DNA of 64,000 nt, taken from Desulfosporosinus lacus DSM 15449. Its GTDB lineage: Bacteria; Bacillota; Desulfitobacteriia; Desulfitobacteriales; Desulfitobacteriaceae. The translations under genes were made by a program, and so were the position numbers. Positions 1 through 7,087 of this stretch are shown piece after piece (the first letter of the stretch is position 1; each line of letters opens with the position of its first letter). The notes below the pieces were generated by a model that saw only the letters and a list, made by a program, of their open reading frames with translations, ran no database searches and had not been told where the DNA came from. Location: positions 1-64,000 of the forward strand of contig NZ_FQXJ01000022.1 in NCBI RefSeq assembly GCF_900129935.1. The letters run 5' to 3'.

Positions 1-640
1 AAGCAGGACTTTGGAAGTTTGTTGCTTAATGGTGTTGATTTCAGCCGCGATAACGAGCGGCGTGCGTTCAGCAATTGAGTTATTCATGTTGTCTGCCCGT
101 CCTTTTTATAACTTTATTTATAAAATATGTGGCCGGGCCAGGGAAGGTGAAGATTTTAGACCATACAGATGGCCTATTGATGCCCCTTGCTGATTTTCAA
201 AGTCACTATGGATAATCGTCTTAATTTGGTGTACCCATAACAAATTGATCGCATTTAGTGCGGCAATCAGCCAATTCCAAGGGGATGAACGCATGTCCAA
301 TTGTAGAAAATTACAGCAAACGCGGATTGGTGGAAAGCATTAATCTGAGTTCTTATAAGTGTATCAAAGCAAAAGAGTGACCAACTTGCGAGTGGTACTC
401 TTTTGCTTTTTAAATTTGATGATGATTAAAAAGGCAGGGAATTTATCTATGGGATATTTTGGATTACCCATTGTAACAATCCTTTATTTCTCAAGTCCCT
501 TCTATGTAAATAAATCTTGGCATTGTGAATCGTCCACATTCGGAAAGAACAAGGTTTATGGGAAACATTGGGTGACATCACAACCAGTGAGATAATGTTA
601 TAAAAGTTTAAATTTAAAATTTGAAGTGAGGTATGTGGAC
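1..640. other. No supported gene; degenerate sequence
   Basis: I see no convincing gene here. The short open frames have no ribosome binding site and no family resemblance. One frame running from about 285 into a stop just before the terminator at 370 looks like a gene tail (residues PIVENYSKRGLVESI). It is vaguely like an adenylate kinase C-terminal helix, but this is not secure. The segment near 130-145 (tatgtggccgggcc) recurs near 30357, next to another relic. Confidence 0.4.
370..412 (+). terminator. Rho-independent terminator
   Basis: The arms CAAAAGAGT (370-378) and ACTCTTTTG (397-405), with extra inner pairing, are followed by a short T run. It probably ended the gene whose tail relic lies just upstream. 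Confidence 0.6.
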
Positions 641-738
641 TGTCTTTTATAGTTAGAACTCCGGATGATGTTTATAAATTTGCACTTCCCCTGTATGATT
701 ATCTCAGGCAGAATGGGCATATTTATGAGGAATTATAG
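640..738 (+). pseudogene. C-terminal relic of an unrecognised gene
   Basis: A frame of about 31 codons reads LSFIVRTPDDVYKFALPLYD and so on to a TAG at about 738. It is protein-like in composition but has no start codon or ribosome binding site, and a strong terminator follows at 757. I read it as the last codons of a truncated gene. The family is not recognised. Confidence 0.3.
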
Positions 739-756
739 TTAAGTTAGGCGAGAAGT

Positions 757-786
757 GGCGGCCAAGAGGCCGCCTTTCTTTTTTTG
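757..786 (+). terminator. Strong Rho-independent terminator
   Basis: A perfect 7-bp GC stem (GGCGGCC at 757-763, loop AAGA, GGCCGCC at 768-774) is followed by a tract of mostly T. Confidence 0.85.
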
Positions 787-789
787 TTC

Positions 790-1044
790 CACCTAAGCTT
801 GCGGCGGGTCTTATAAGTCGTTGGTCGTGGTTCCAACAACCTTATATCCCGCTTTCCGGTCAGCTCATCGCTGGACGTAAGGAATACATTCTTCTGAATG
901 ATCGTGTCCATAACAGCCTCGGCTTCAGCCTTATCCAGGTCTTCCCTCGGATCAGGGATGGTGATGGAAAACGTATTGCCGCCGGCAGTTGTAAACGTTG
1001 ACCTTCTACTACCAACTGAAGAAATCTTTGATTGAAAAGAAACT
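790..1044 (-). pseudogene. DUF2922 family protein relic
   Basis: The minus strand reads TTAGGNTFSITIPDPREDLD followed by KAEAEAVMDTIIQKNVFLTS and SDELTGKRDIRLLEPRPT. That is the core of DUF2922, a short Firmicute protein family of unknown role, normally about 70 residues and often beside a DUF1659 gene. No ATG, GTG or TTG start lies in frame upstream, and the frame runs back into the toxin-element flank at about 1050. The 3' end reads through the usual C-terminus into the terminator at 757. I infer that the 5' end was lost when the adjacent repeat element arrived or recombined. Confidence 0.6.
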
Positions 1045-1212
1045 AGTTGTTTAAAGGAAAGAAATCAGGCCGCCTCGTTTCAATGAGGCGGCCTGAACCC
1101 TGGAATAGTCAGGGATAAGTTTCATCCTTTTGTCTGGAAGATTATGCTATAATACTTGTAACAGGTTGTCGTGGGACGGTTAGCCACACCCTTTTAGAAA
1201 GGGGGTGGTCGG

Positions 1213-1290
1213 ATGATCTCAATGGTTGAGGCGATGTATTTAATGATTGCATTTGCTACACTCGTTGTTATGATCATAAAGATGAAATAA
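1213..1290 (+). CDS. Putative type I toxin, small hydrophobic peptide
   Basis: A 25-residue peptide begins MISMVEAMYLMIAFATL and ends in a short basic tail. A single hydrophobic helix with an MxxxEAxxLMIxFA-like pattern is typical of the holin-like/TxpA-BsrG group of type I toxins, which act at the membrane. ATG 1213 follows a near-perfect Shine-Dalgarno (AAAGGGGGTGG), and the leader can fold over that site. Four near-identical peptides occur in this window, differing only by conservative changes (V/I, K/M). This suggests selection on the protein. Toxicity itself is inferred from architecture, not shown. This copy ends IIKMK, where the others end IMKKK. Confidence 0.75.
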   Translation: MISMVEAMYLMIAFATLVVMIIKMK

Positions 1291-1397
1291 CCGCCCCCGG
1301 CCAGGATGGCGGCTATTTCTTATAACCTCTAATTCGGGCTAACCGTTTGGTTAGACAACCTGCCGGGCTGGCGTGCTTCCAACACGTCAGTCCTTTT
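1280..1397 (-). ncRNA. Predicted antisense RNA antitoxin, copy 1
   Basis: The minus-strand promoter has -35 TTGCAT (1426-1431), a 17-bp spacer and -10 TATAAT (1403-1408), giving a start near 1396. The RNA would contain a CTAACC/GGTTAG hairpin and end in the AAATAACCGCC/GGCGGCTATTT stem at about 1285-1318. It would therefore overlap the 3' end of the toxin mRNA, as RatA and SR4 do in Bacillus. Boundaries are estimated from the boxes. Confidence 0.7.
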
Positions 1398-1660
1398 ATA
1401 ATATTATACCCATGGATTGTAAAATATGCAACCAGCTCACATAGGGTAAAAACTGAAGGAAGGTAAAAAAATACAGTCAGTTCTTTTTTGCTTGCCTTTC
1501 TTAAGTCGTCTTTAAGGCCTTGATGATAGCCAGAAGATGTTCTAATTGGCTGCCGTTTGGGGGCCTTCGGCCAAACTTCTCACGGAAGATCAGCAATTGG
1601 CTAAATCCTACGCGGAGAAACTATATTAGTTTTTTTCATGATGAAAGGTGGACATTGAAA

Positions 1661-2032
1661 ATGGAATCATCACTCTTCGAACAAATTTATAATCTAGAAG
1701 ATAGGCTGTTACAACCTGAGATTCGTGGATCTAGAGAGGAAATTTCATTGCTTCTAGCTGACGACTTTGTTGAGTTTGGAGTTTCCGGGCGCACATTCGA
1801 CAAATTACAAGTTGTTGAGGAATTACCTCATTCTCCTGCAGTTCCAGTGATTATTGAGGATTTTCAAGTGAAAGTCTTAGCGCCGGATGTGGTACTAGCT
1901 ACCTATCGGGCAGTTAAATCCAATGAATCTAGAGAAGAAATGAGGAATTCATTGCGCAGTTCAATTTGGAAGTTCATCGATGGAAGGTGGCAAATGGTCT
2001 TTCATCAAGGAACCAGAACAATGGAGTTCTGA
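1661..2032 (+). CDS. DUF4440 / SnoaL-like (NTF2-fold) protein
   Basis: This 123-residue protein of the DUF4440 (NTF2-like) family has the family pattern LLLADDFVEFG near the start and SLRSSIWKFIDGRWQMVFHQ at the end. Such small alpha+beta barrels serve as enzymes or ligand-binding proteins; the substrate here is unknown. ATG 1661 is chosen because AAAGGTGG lies upstream and because family members begin with a short helix (ESSLFEQIYNLEDRLL). The longer open frame to 1520 is not supported. A 5'-replaced copy sits at 5258 and the last ~70 bp recur at 31876, so this locus has been duplicated piecemeal. Confidence 0.8.
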   Translation: MESSLFEQIYNLEDRLLQPEIRGSREEISLLLADDFVEFGVSGRTFDKLQVVEELPHSPAVPVIIEDFQVKVLAPDVVLATYRAVKSNESREEMRNSLRSSIWKFIDGRWQMVFHQGTRTMEF

Positions 2033-2159
2033 ATATATAAAACAAACGGAAAATATGAATTGCATGTAATGCTTCGAAATAAGAATGGGTTAATAGAATT
2101 TATCGTTTCTGCTGAACACATATCATTTGAGCAGGATCTCAACTTTGGCTCCATGATGG

Positions 2160-2390
2160 TCCTACCAAGAACTTTTAGAGTATTATAAACCGAAGGTGTT
2201 ACTCGGACTGATGGCAACGCCTGAGAGAGCGGACGGACGAAGCATCTATACTTATTTCCAGGGCAGGGTTGCTGCTGAAATCCGCTTATGGGAAGCCATA
2301 GAACGGAAATTGCTCAGTCCCTTTCATTATTTTGGTGTGACAGATAATGTTGACCTCAGTCAGGTTCAACGGGTTGCTGGGAATATCTAA
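2160..2390 (+). pseudogene. SF2 helicase fragment (DUF3427-type helicase relic)
   Basis: The frame reads SYQELLEYYKPKVLLGL, then MATPERADG (motif III region), then AIERKLLSPFHYFGVTD and a stop at 2388. This matches residues around 445-520 of the large helicase at 23746 but is clearly diverged, so it derives from a paralogue and not a recent copy. There is no start, no Walker A and no C-terminal half. The ~120 bp before it contain another protein-like frame (YKTNGKYELHVMLRNKNG) of unknown origin. Confidence 0.75.
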
Positions 2391-2420
2391 TTACTAGTTT
2401 AAAGGCCTTAATGCCTATGG

Positions 2421-2426
2421 TATAAT
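2421..2426 (+). promoter_or_regulatory. Probable -10 box before the Rpn gene
   Basis: TATAAT inside ATGGTATAATATGG lies about 85 bp upstream of the GTG start at 2509. Very similar boxes precede the Uma2 genes (14676 and about 52581). No clear -35 was assigned. Confidence 0.45.
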
Positions 2427-2508
2427 ATGGCTATAGGTGCGAGCTTAATGGCCGACTCTAATTATAATATCAGGGTACCATGAAGTGTGAGTTAGGACGG
2501 AGAGAAAT

Positions 2509-3426
2509 GTGAAAGAGCTTATCAATCTTAAGATCGATTACGCCTTTAAGCTTATTTTCGGCAAAGAGGGGAATGAAGCAATTCTCATTGCATTTCTTAA
2601 TGCTGCGCTGATGTTGCCACAGAAAAGTAGGATTGAAGGAATAACGATTAAGAATCCGGAATTGAACAAAGAATACCATGACGATAAGAAGTCTATTCTT
2701 GATGTTCGTGCTGTGACGATTGAAGGAATGCAGATTAACATAGAAATCCAATTAAGCAATCAATACGACATAGAGAAACGCTCGCTGTATTATTGGGCGC
2801 AAATGTACTCCAGGCAGATGCGTGAAGGGATGGCCTACAAGGAACTGGCGAAGGCGGTCACAATCAACATTTTAGATTTTAACTATTTGAATCAGACGAA
2901 GAACTACCACAGTGTATTTCATCTTTACGAAGACGAAGAGAGATTCCAACTTACGGAAGCCTTAGAAATGCACTTCATGGAATTGCCAAAATTGGTCTCC
3001 AAGTGGCGACGAAGAGAGGTTAGCCCTTGGGAGAATGGTTTAGTTCGATGGTTATTGCTTCTGGAGGGTTCAGAAAATCAGGAAATTTTAAAAACACTGG
3101 AGGAGATTGCAATGCAAGATCCCATTTTGCACCAGGCCATAGCTGCTTGGGAAAAATCAAGTGATGATCCCAATGTGAGAGAAGAGTACTTTGCGAGACG
3201 CAAGGCAGTTTTAGATGAGAAGGCGGCCGTCAGAGAAGCAGAACTCCGTTTGAGGGAAGCAATCCAGAAGGGAATGGCAGAAGGTAGGGCAGAAGGTAGG
3301 GCAGAAGGTAGAGCAGAAGGAAAGGCAGAAGTTGCGAAGAATCTTCTGGACTTGGGAATGGAGATTTCTAAGGTGGCTAAAGCAACAGGTATGACGGAAG
3401 ACGAAGTTAAAGTCCTAAAAGATTGA
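2509..3426 (+). CDS. Rpn family PD-(D/E)XK nuclease (PDDEXK_2)
   Basis: This 305-residue protein starts LINLKIDYAFKLIFGKEGNE, the signature of the Rpn/PDDEXK_2 family (recombination-promoting nuclease, formerly 'transposase_31'). The nuclease core follows: ILDVRA (acidic residue) and NIEIQ (E-x-Q) around residues 65-85, then DIEKRSLYYWAQMYSRQM. Residues about 240-275 are a charged helix with the tandem repeat AEGR, ending in a small helical tail. Family members cut DNA and may promote RecA-independent recombination. GTG 2509 is used because the in-phase ATG one base earlier hits a stop, and GGACGGAGAG precedes it. It stands alone between relics, which fits a selfish or accessory gene. Confidence 0.85.
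   Translation: MKELINLKIDYAFKLIFGKEGNEAILIAFLNAALMLPQKSRIEGITIKNPELNKEYHDDKKSILDVRAVTIEGMQINIEIQLSNQYDIEKRSLYYWAQMYSRQMREGMAYKELAKAVTINILDFNYLNQTKNYHSVFHLYEDEERFQLTEALEMHFMELPKLVSKWRRREVSPWENGLVRWLLLLEGSENQEILKTLEEIAMQDPILHQAIAAWEKSSDDPNVREEYFARRKAVLDEKAAVREAELRLREAIQKGMAEGRAEGRAEGRAEGKAEVAKNLLDLGMEISKVAKATGMTEDEVKVLKD
3277..3324 (+). repeat. 12-bp coding tandem repeat in the Rpn gene
   Basis: About four units of GCAGAAGGTAGG (the last two slightly diverged) encode AEGR. Copy-number change would stay in frame and alter only the length of the helical linker. Confidence 0.8.
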
Positions 3427-3503
3427 GACTACTGATCGAGGGGGGGCTGCCCCCTATAGGCGGCCCTAGGAACACCGGTGCCTGTCGAATCAGAAAAAGC
3501 TAT

Positions 3504-3537
3504 CCCCTACACTATAAAAGTGTGGGGCGATTTTTTT
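3504..3537 (+). terminator. Rho-independent terminator, duplicated at 27945
   Basis: The stem CCCCTACAC / GTGTGGGG with loop TATAAAA is followed by a run of eight T. The same block with its left flank (caccggtgcctgtcgaatc) recurs at 27912-27977. Confidence 0.8.
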
Positions 3538-3599
3538 TGTGCCAGTTAGAAAGTATAAATTTCGGGTGGCATAAGTGATAACGTCACAATTGAGGAATT

Positions 3600-4209
3600 G
3601 GGATTATAACTGGCGAGGACAAGGACCTGATTCCATATTGGAGAGTGGGGCAAGTGGCTGGAGGAGACGGTGGATTTCTCCCAGAGCAGGGCCAATAAAC
3701 TGATGCGTATCTTCAAAGAGTACGGAGCCGAACAGCTTACTTCCTCAAATTCGGATCCGGATCCGAATTTGAACTACAGCCAGGCAGTACTTCTTTTAGG
3801 GATCCCAAAGGAGGAACGGGCGCAATTCATCCTTGATATGGATATCGAGGGAATGACCAAACAGGAACTCAGGCAAGCGGTCAATGAACGGACGCAGACC
3901 CGGCAAGAAAAAGACCAGGCCCTGCAGGAGAATGCAGACCTCCAGAAATCAGTGGAAGACCAAAGAGGTATCATCACCGAGCTACTACGGAGCTTGCCAA
4001 TCTAAAGGTCCAATTGGAGAACGTCAAGGATGAAAACGAACTTCATTAATACGTCGCTCAAGGTCAGGGCCAACCATATCGCCTTCCTCTGTGAAAACTT
4101 GGATAAAACCATTAAGGAAGTAAAGCATGAGCTGCTCCAAATCGCCCCCAATGACAAGGAGGCGTATATCACTTATAAGAATAAAGTTTACGATCGTTTG
4201 AATGTGTGA
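3600..4209 (+). pseudogene. DUF3102 protein relic, copy A
   Basis: In pieces this reads (G)KWLEETVDFSQSRANKLMRI, SYSQAVLLLGIPKEERAQFI-type residues, a coiled coil (QEKDQALQENADLQKSVEDQ) and finally LDKTIKEVKHELLQIAPNDK. This is the DUF3102 family, about 250-300 residues, common near prophage or plasmid genes. A one-base insertion near 3638 (tattggagag versus tatggagag in copy B) breaks the start, and further shifts occur near 4005-4050. The longest intact piece is 3670-4005. The sequence 4235-4265 still resembles the next gene fragment that follows copy B. Confidence 0.7.
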
Positions 4210-4374
4210 CTTAAGGACGAGACGTGGAGCAGGCAAGCAAGAAATGCAGACTTGAACGACGAAACCCTGAAAATGACCAGAGATATGAGATATGAGCAAA
4301 TTTGTGAATGTGGATATGACTGTTTTTGGGAACGAGCAAAGACCCCCGATTTCTCGAAGATCTTATTTGCCAAG

Positions 4375-4953
4375 CTATTTTGTACCGGTCTCTTCTAAAT
4401 TTTCAATATCTGAGAAAATATCTAATCTCATACTTGTGTTGTCTCTTTTATATTTCTCATTAAGTTTAAATCCTTGTTTTAAGTAGAAGTCAACAACACT
4501 AGGATTGTTCTTAGTATCTGCGTCTACAGTAATAAATCGGCATGCAACTCCGATTTCCCTCAAATCCTCAGTTATACCTCTAGCTAATTCAACCATTATA
4601 GATCCGATGCCCTTATATTTCTTTTTATAATTTATATCAACGGCTAACTTACCAATCTTCACTGAAGGTATTGCTTCAAAATTAACAAACCCAATCTTAT
4701 GTACATCTTTTTCTGAATTAGAAAGCTTGATTGAGTCAGTCGACAGCGACATAAATGCAATAACATCAGCGTTTTCTTTATTAATTAAGAGATGAAGTTT
4801 TGAAATTTCAGCTTCCTGCAATCCCAATGCTTCATCTCTTAAAAATTCGTTATACTCTTCAAATTCACAAACAAAATCACTCAATCTATAACCTTTAGAC
4901 AAATCAACCAATTTAATCATGTCTTGCAAATTATATATATTTTGCAACATCAA
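4375..4953 (-). CDS. GNAT acetyltransferase, TacT/AtaT-like
   Basis: This 192-residue GNAT has the acetyl-CoA fold (IGKLAVDINYKKKYKGIGSIMV, then NPSVVDFYLKQGF). The N-terminal pattern (FVCEFEEYNEFLRDEAL, then a short strand with LSTDSIKLS, then IPSVKIGKLAVD) is that of the TacT/AtaT branch, whose members acetylate aminoacyl-tRNA and act as toxins. It lies two bases downstream of a 76-codon gene on the same strand, so the two are probably co-transcribed. That is the normal layout for an antitoxin-GNAT module, although the partner here is not a recognisable ribbon-helix-helix protein. A housekeeping acetyltransferase is the alternative. Confidence 0.75.
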   Translation of the reverse strand: MMLQNIYNLQDMIKLVDLSKGYRLSDFVCEFEEYNEFLRDEALGLQEAEISKLHLLINKENADVIAFMSLSTDSIKLSNSEKDVHKIGFVNFEAIPSVKIGKLAVDINYKKKYKGIGSIMVELARGITEDLREIGVACRFITVDADTKNNPSVVDFYLKQGFKLNEKYKRDNTSMRLDIFSDIENLEETGTK

Positions 4954-4955
4954 AT

Positions 4956-5186
4956 TTACTTCCTTAATTTTTTAACTAGATCTGAAGCCCTTTTATTTTT
5001 AATAATAGCATTAGGAGAGGGCTTACTCATCAGCTCTTTTATCACATCTTGAGCGTAATGACCTTCTATGACAGTTGCTTTTATAGGACTTGCTTTTACG
5101 GCATGCATATGTCTATTCCCTCCTCTAAAGAATTTAATTACTTTATTTGCCTTGATCTCTGTATCAATACCGATCTTCTTGTCCAT
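4956..5186 (-). CDS. Small basic protein upstream of GNAT, possible antitoxin
   Basis: A 76-residue lysine-rich protein begins MDKKIGIDTEIKANKVIKFF and ends NKRASDLVKKLRK. No family is recognised. The start is ATG at 5186 with GGAAGGTGATATG just upstream on the minus strand. Its stop is two bases from the GNAT start, which implies translational coupling. Size, order and spacing fit an antitoxin for the neighbouring GNAT; this is inference from context only. The central segment with GHYAQDVIKELMSKPSPN could be the partner-binding tail. Confidence 0.55.
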   Translation of the reverse strand: MDKKIGIDTEIKANKVIKFFRGGNRHMHAVKASPIKATVIEGHYAQDVIKELMSKPSPNAIIKNKRASDLVKKLRK

Positions 5187-5257
5187 ATCATATCACCTTC
5201 CAAATGCTGTTTCAATACTGTATGGTTAGTTTTACCAACTTAGAAGGAGATAGTCAT

Positions 5258-5716
5258 ATGGATGTAGTATTAATATACCGGAATGTCATAATAGGCTATG
5301 ATGCTATGTTTGACTTCGACAATTTCTCTATTGGTCGGAATATATTTGCGGTCACAATAATTCGTGGCTCTAGAGAGGAAATTTCATTGCTTCTAGCTGA
5401 CGACTTTGTTGAATTTGGAGTTTCCAGGCGCACATTAGATAAATTACAAGTTGTCGAGGAATTACCTCATTCTCCTGCAGCTCCAGTGATTATTGAGGAT
5501 TTTCAAGTGAAAGTCTTAGCGCCGGATGTGGTACTAGCTACCTATCGGGCAGTTAAGACCAATGAATCTAGAGAAGAAATGAGGAATTCATTGCGCAGTT
5601 CAATTTGGAAGTTCCTCGATGGCAGGTGGCAAATGGTCTTTCATCATGACACCCGAGCTCAGAATAACCACAACCCTCATTTATGCTGGCCTGGATGTTG
5701 GCTATTGAAGCTCTGA
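5258..5716 (+). CDS. Chimeric DUF4440-derived ORF
   Basis: Residues about 36-135 are nearly identical at DNA level to the DUF4440 gene at 1661, starting at the shared sequence attcgtgg at about 5362. The first 34 residues (MDVVLIYRNVIIGYDAMFDF...) and the last ~20 are unrelated. ATG 5258 has an ideal AAGGAGA, so a foreign translation start has been fused in frame to a DUF4440 body lacking its first helix. The NTF2-like fold may be compromised. It could be a pseudogene under decay or a new gene. The shared block carries a few mostly silent changes, which suggests fairly recent duplication. Confidence 0.5.
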   Translation: MDVVLIYRNVIIGYDAMFDFDNFSIGRNIFAVTIIRGSREEISLLLADDFVEFGVSRRTLDKLQVVEELPHSPAAPVIIEDFQVKVLAPDVVLATYRAVKTNESREEMRNSLRSSIWKFLDGRWQMVFHHDTRAQNNHNPHLCWPGCWLLKL

Positions 5717-5764
5717 TTTTTATGATATACTAATTTATACTAAATTTTGGGAAGGTGTTTTTAT

Positions 5765-6019
5765 ATGAAGTGGAATGAGGTAAGAAATATTTATCCCAAT
5801 CAGTTTGTAAAGTTTGAAGTCTTGAAATCACATATTGAAAATGACAAGGAGTATGTGGATGAAATAGCCGTAATTGGGCCTATAGCGGATGATAAAGCAA
5901 CGCGTGAGCTTTTGGAATCTAAGGATAATGTTTTGATTTATCATACTGCAAATGAAGTAGCAGTGATAAAGTTGAGAACGAGAATTGGATTGAGGAGAGC
6001 ATTAAGGAATGCGCATTGA
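5765..6019 (+). CDS. Hypothetical protein paired with a retropepsin-like protease
   Basis: This 84-residue protein reads MKWNEVRNIYPNQFVKFEVL and later EIAVIGPIADDKATRELLES. The start at ATG 5765 is supported by GGAAGGTG 8 bases upstream; the frame also has a TTG at 5747 without such a site. The 3' end overlaps the next gene by 11 bases. I recognise no named family. The same order (small alpha/beta protein, then aspartyl protease) occurs in other clostridial genomes as far as I recall, so the two probably work together. Confidence 0.7.
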   Translation: MKWNEVRNIYPNQFVKFEVLKSHIENDKEYVDEIAVIGPIADDKATRELLESKDNVLIYHTANEVAVIKLRTRIGLRRALRNAH

Positions 6020-6389
6020 ATATAGAAATGGATTGCTTTTTACTAATATTAAAATTACATATAGAGGGAAAACGAAGCAAATAAGCAATGTTGTAATAGA
6101 TACAGGTGCCTCACATTCTCTGTTAACCCAAGATTGTGTTGATGAAATAGGTATACTAGTAAGTGGTGAGGATGAAATTGTTACCTCTTATGGCATAGGG
6201 GGGAAAGAACATTCTTTTGTAAAGAAAGTGGACAAAGTTGAGGTCGGAGAATATTGCCTTAATAATTGTTCCTTGGATTTTACAAGCTACATTTACGAAG
6301 ATATTAATGGACTTTTAGGATTGGATATGCTGCTAAATGCTGGGTTTATCATTGATCTAGAAAAGTTAAACATGTACCTGCAAATTTGA
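6009..6389 (+). CDS. Retropepsin-like aspartyl protease
   Basis: This 126-residue single-domain protein has the catalytic triplet in VVIDTGASHSLL (residues about 28-39) and the second conserved patch INGLLGLDML (about 98-107), both hallmarks of retropepsin-like/gag-asp proteases. Such domains are active only as homodimers. There is no signal peptide or membrane helix, so it is predicted to be cytoplasmic. The start overlaps the upstream gene by 11 bases, and a terminator overlaps the stop codon, so this is a two-gene operon. The substrate is unknown. Confidence 0.8.
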   Translation: MRIEYRNGLLFTNIKITYRGKTKQISNVVIDTGASHSLLTQDCVDEIGILVSGEDEIVTSYGIGGKEHSFVKKVDKVEVGEYCLNNCSLDFTSYIYEDINGLLGLDMLLNAGFIIDLEKLNMYLQI

Positions 6390-6410
6390 TGTTGCAGGAT
6401 ATTTTTTTAT
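6377..6410 (+). terminator. Terminator overlapping the protease stop codon
   Basis: The arms CCTGCAA (6377-6383) and TTGCAGG (6392-6398) are followed by ATATTTTTTTAT. Confidence 0.75.
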
Positions 6411-6559
6411 AATGTACCTTTCCTTTGGAGCAATCTGATTATATCGAAAGAGGAATCTTAACCCACATAATGATGACGTTCATGAAAAGACCAACTGTAC
6501 CTTAACTTGGACCCACATATTAATGTCTATGCCAGATGGTATGTTTTTTTAGAGCATAA

Positions 6560-6805
6560 CTCAACTCAACAAAAAGAATCAGTGAAGAGAATGTAAAATC
6601 AGCAAAATTTATTAGTTTACGAGAAGTAAGCGGCTTGGGTAATCCAAAGGGGGCTGTGGAGTATGCAGCAACAATAGATTTTAAATTTAAAAAAGACATA
6701 ACCTCTAACAGCGGGAAGCAAACCAGATTTATTATTCTAAAAAAGGAATCGGATAAAAGCAGTTGGAGGATTGATAGTGAAGGAACAGAGCCCCTGGAGT
6801 TTAAC
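6560..6805 (+). pseudogene. DUF4829 protein, C-terminal relic
   Basis: The frame reads KRISEENVKSAKFISLREVS, then a stretch with VEYAATIDFKFKKDITSNSG, then KQTRFIILKKESDKSSWRID and EGTEPLEFN. This is the C-terminal half of DUF4829, a lipoprotein-like Firmicute family. There is no start codon, and the end runs straight into the repeat element at 6819. The final ~30 bp of this gene (gtgaggaacagagcccttg...) also precede the element at 16709 and 28452, so gene tail and element moved together. Confidence 0.6.
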
Positions 6806-6818
6806 CTTTGGCTAGGAA

Positions 6819-6989
6819 CAAATCAGGCCGCCTCGTTTTTAGAGGCGGCCTGAACCCTGTGAATAGTCAGGGGGGGTGGCAGGGTGATCTCAATGGTTGA
6901 GGCACTGCCGGGCTGGCGTGCTGGCAACACGTCAGCCCTTTTCTTAGATTATACCCAGAGATTGTTAATATGCAACCGGCTCACATATA
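6819..6989 (+). repeat. Toxin-antitoxin repeat element, copy 2 (internally deleted)
   Basis: The GC hairpin is intact, followed by gaatagtcaggg. The sequence then jumps directly to the Shine-Dalgarno and the first nine codons of the toxin (GTG instead of ATG at about 6884), and jumps again into the antisense region. The sense promoter, most of the toxin and the bidirectional terminator are gone. The minus-strand promoter boxes survive (6970-6975 and 6948-6953, 16-bp spacer), but nothing is left for the RNA to target locally. Confidence 0.75.
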
Positions 6990-7087
6990 GGTAAGACCGG
7001 AGGAAGATAACAAAAGGATGGGCATTTAGATATTCGCAGATATAAAAAATGAAGGAGTAATTGAATTAATTTAGGGAGAGGTAAATG

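Larger units (their letters stand above)
1062..1443 (+). repeat. Dispersed toxin-antitoxin repeat element, copy 1 (complete)
   Basis: This is a full copy of the ~380-bp repeat found at several places in the window. In order it has: a GC hairpin (CAGGCCGCCTC 1066-1076, GAGGCGGCCTG 1085-1095); an extended -10 sense promoter (TGC-TATAAT, box 1148-1153); a leader stem CCACACCCTTTT (1184-1195) that can pair with the Shine-Dalgarno AAAGGGGGTGG (1198-1208); a 25-codon toxin-like gene; a bidirectional terminator stem; and a convergent promoter on the minus strand. No terminal inverted repeats or transposase are visible. The left flank (agttgtttaaaggaaa) is the same as at copy 30751. Confidence 0.85.

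Noticed and set aside
1066-1095. GC hairpins as a REP/BIME family unrelated to the toxin
   Set aside because: The hairpin nearly always sits at a fixed distance before the toxin promoter or is a clear remnant of it, so it is treated as part of the element.
1520-1660. Longer DUF4440 protein starting at 1520
   Set aside because: The extra 47 residues have no ribosome binding site and no family similarity, whereas ATG 1661 has AAAGGTGG.
5258-5716. Intact second DUF4440 enzyme
   Set aside because: The first helix and the C-terminal strand are replaced, so normal function cannot be assumed.
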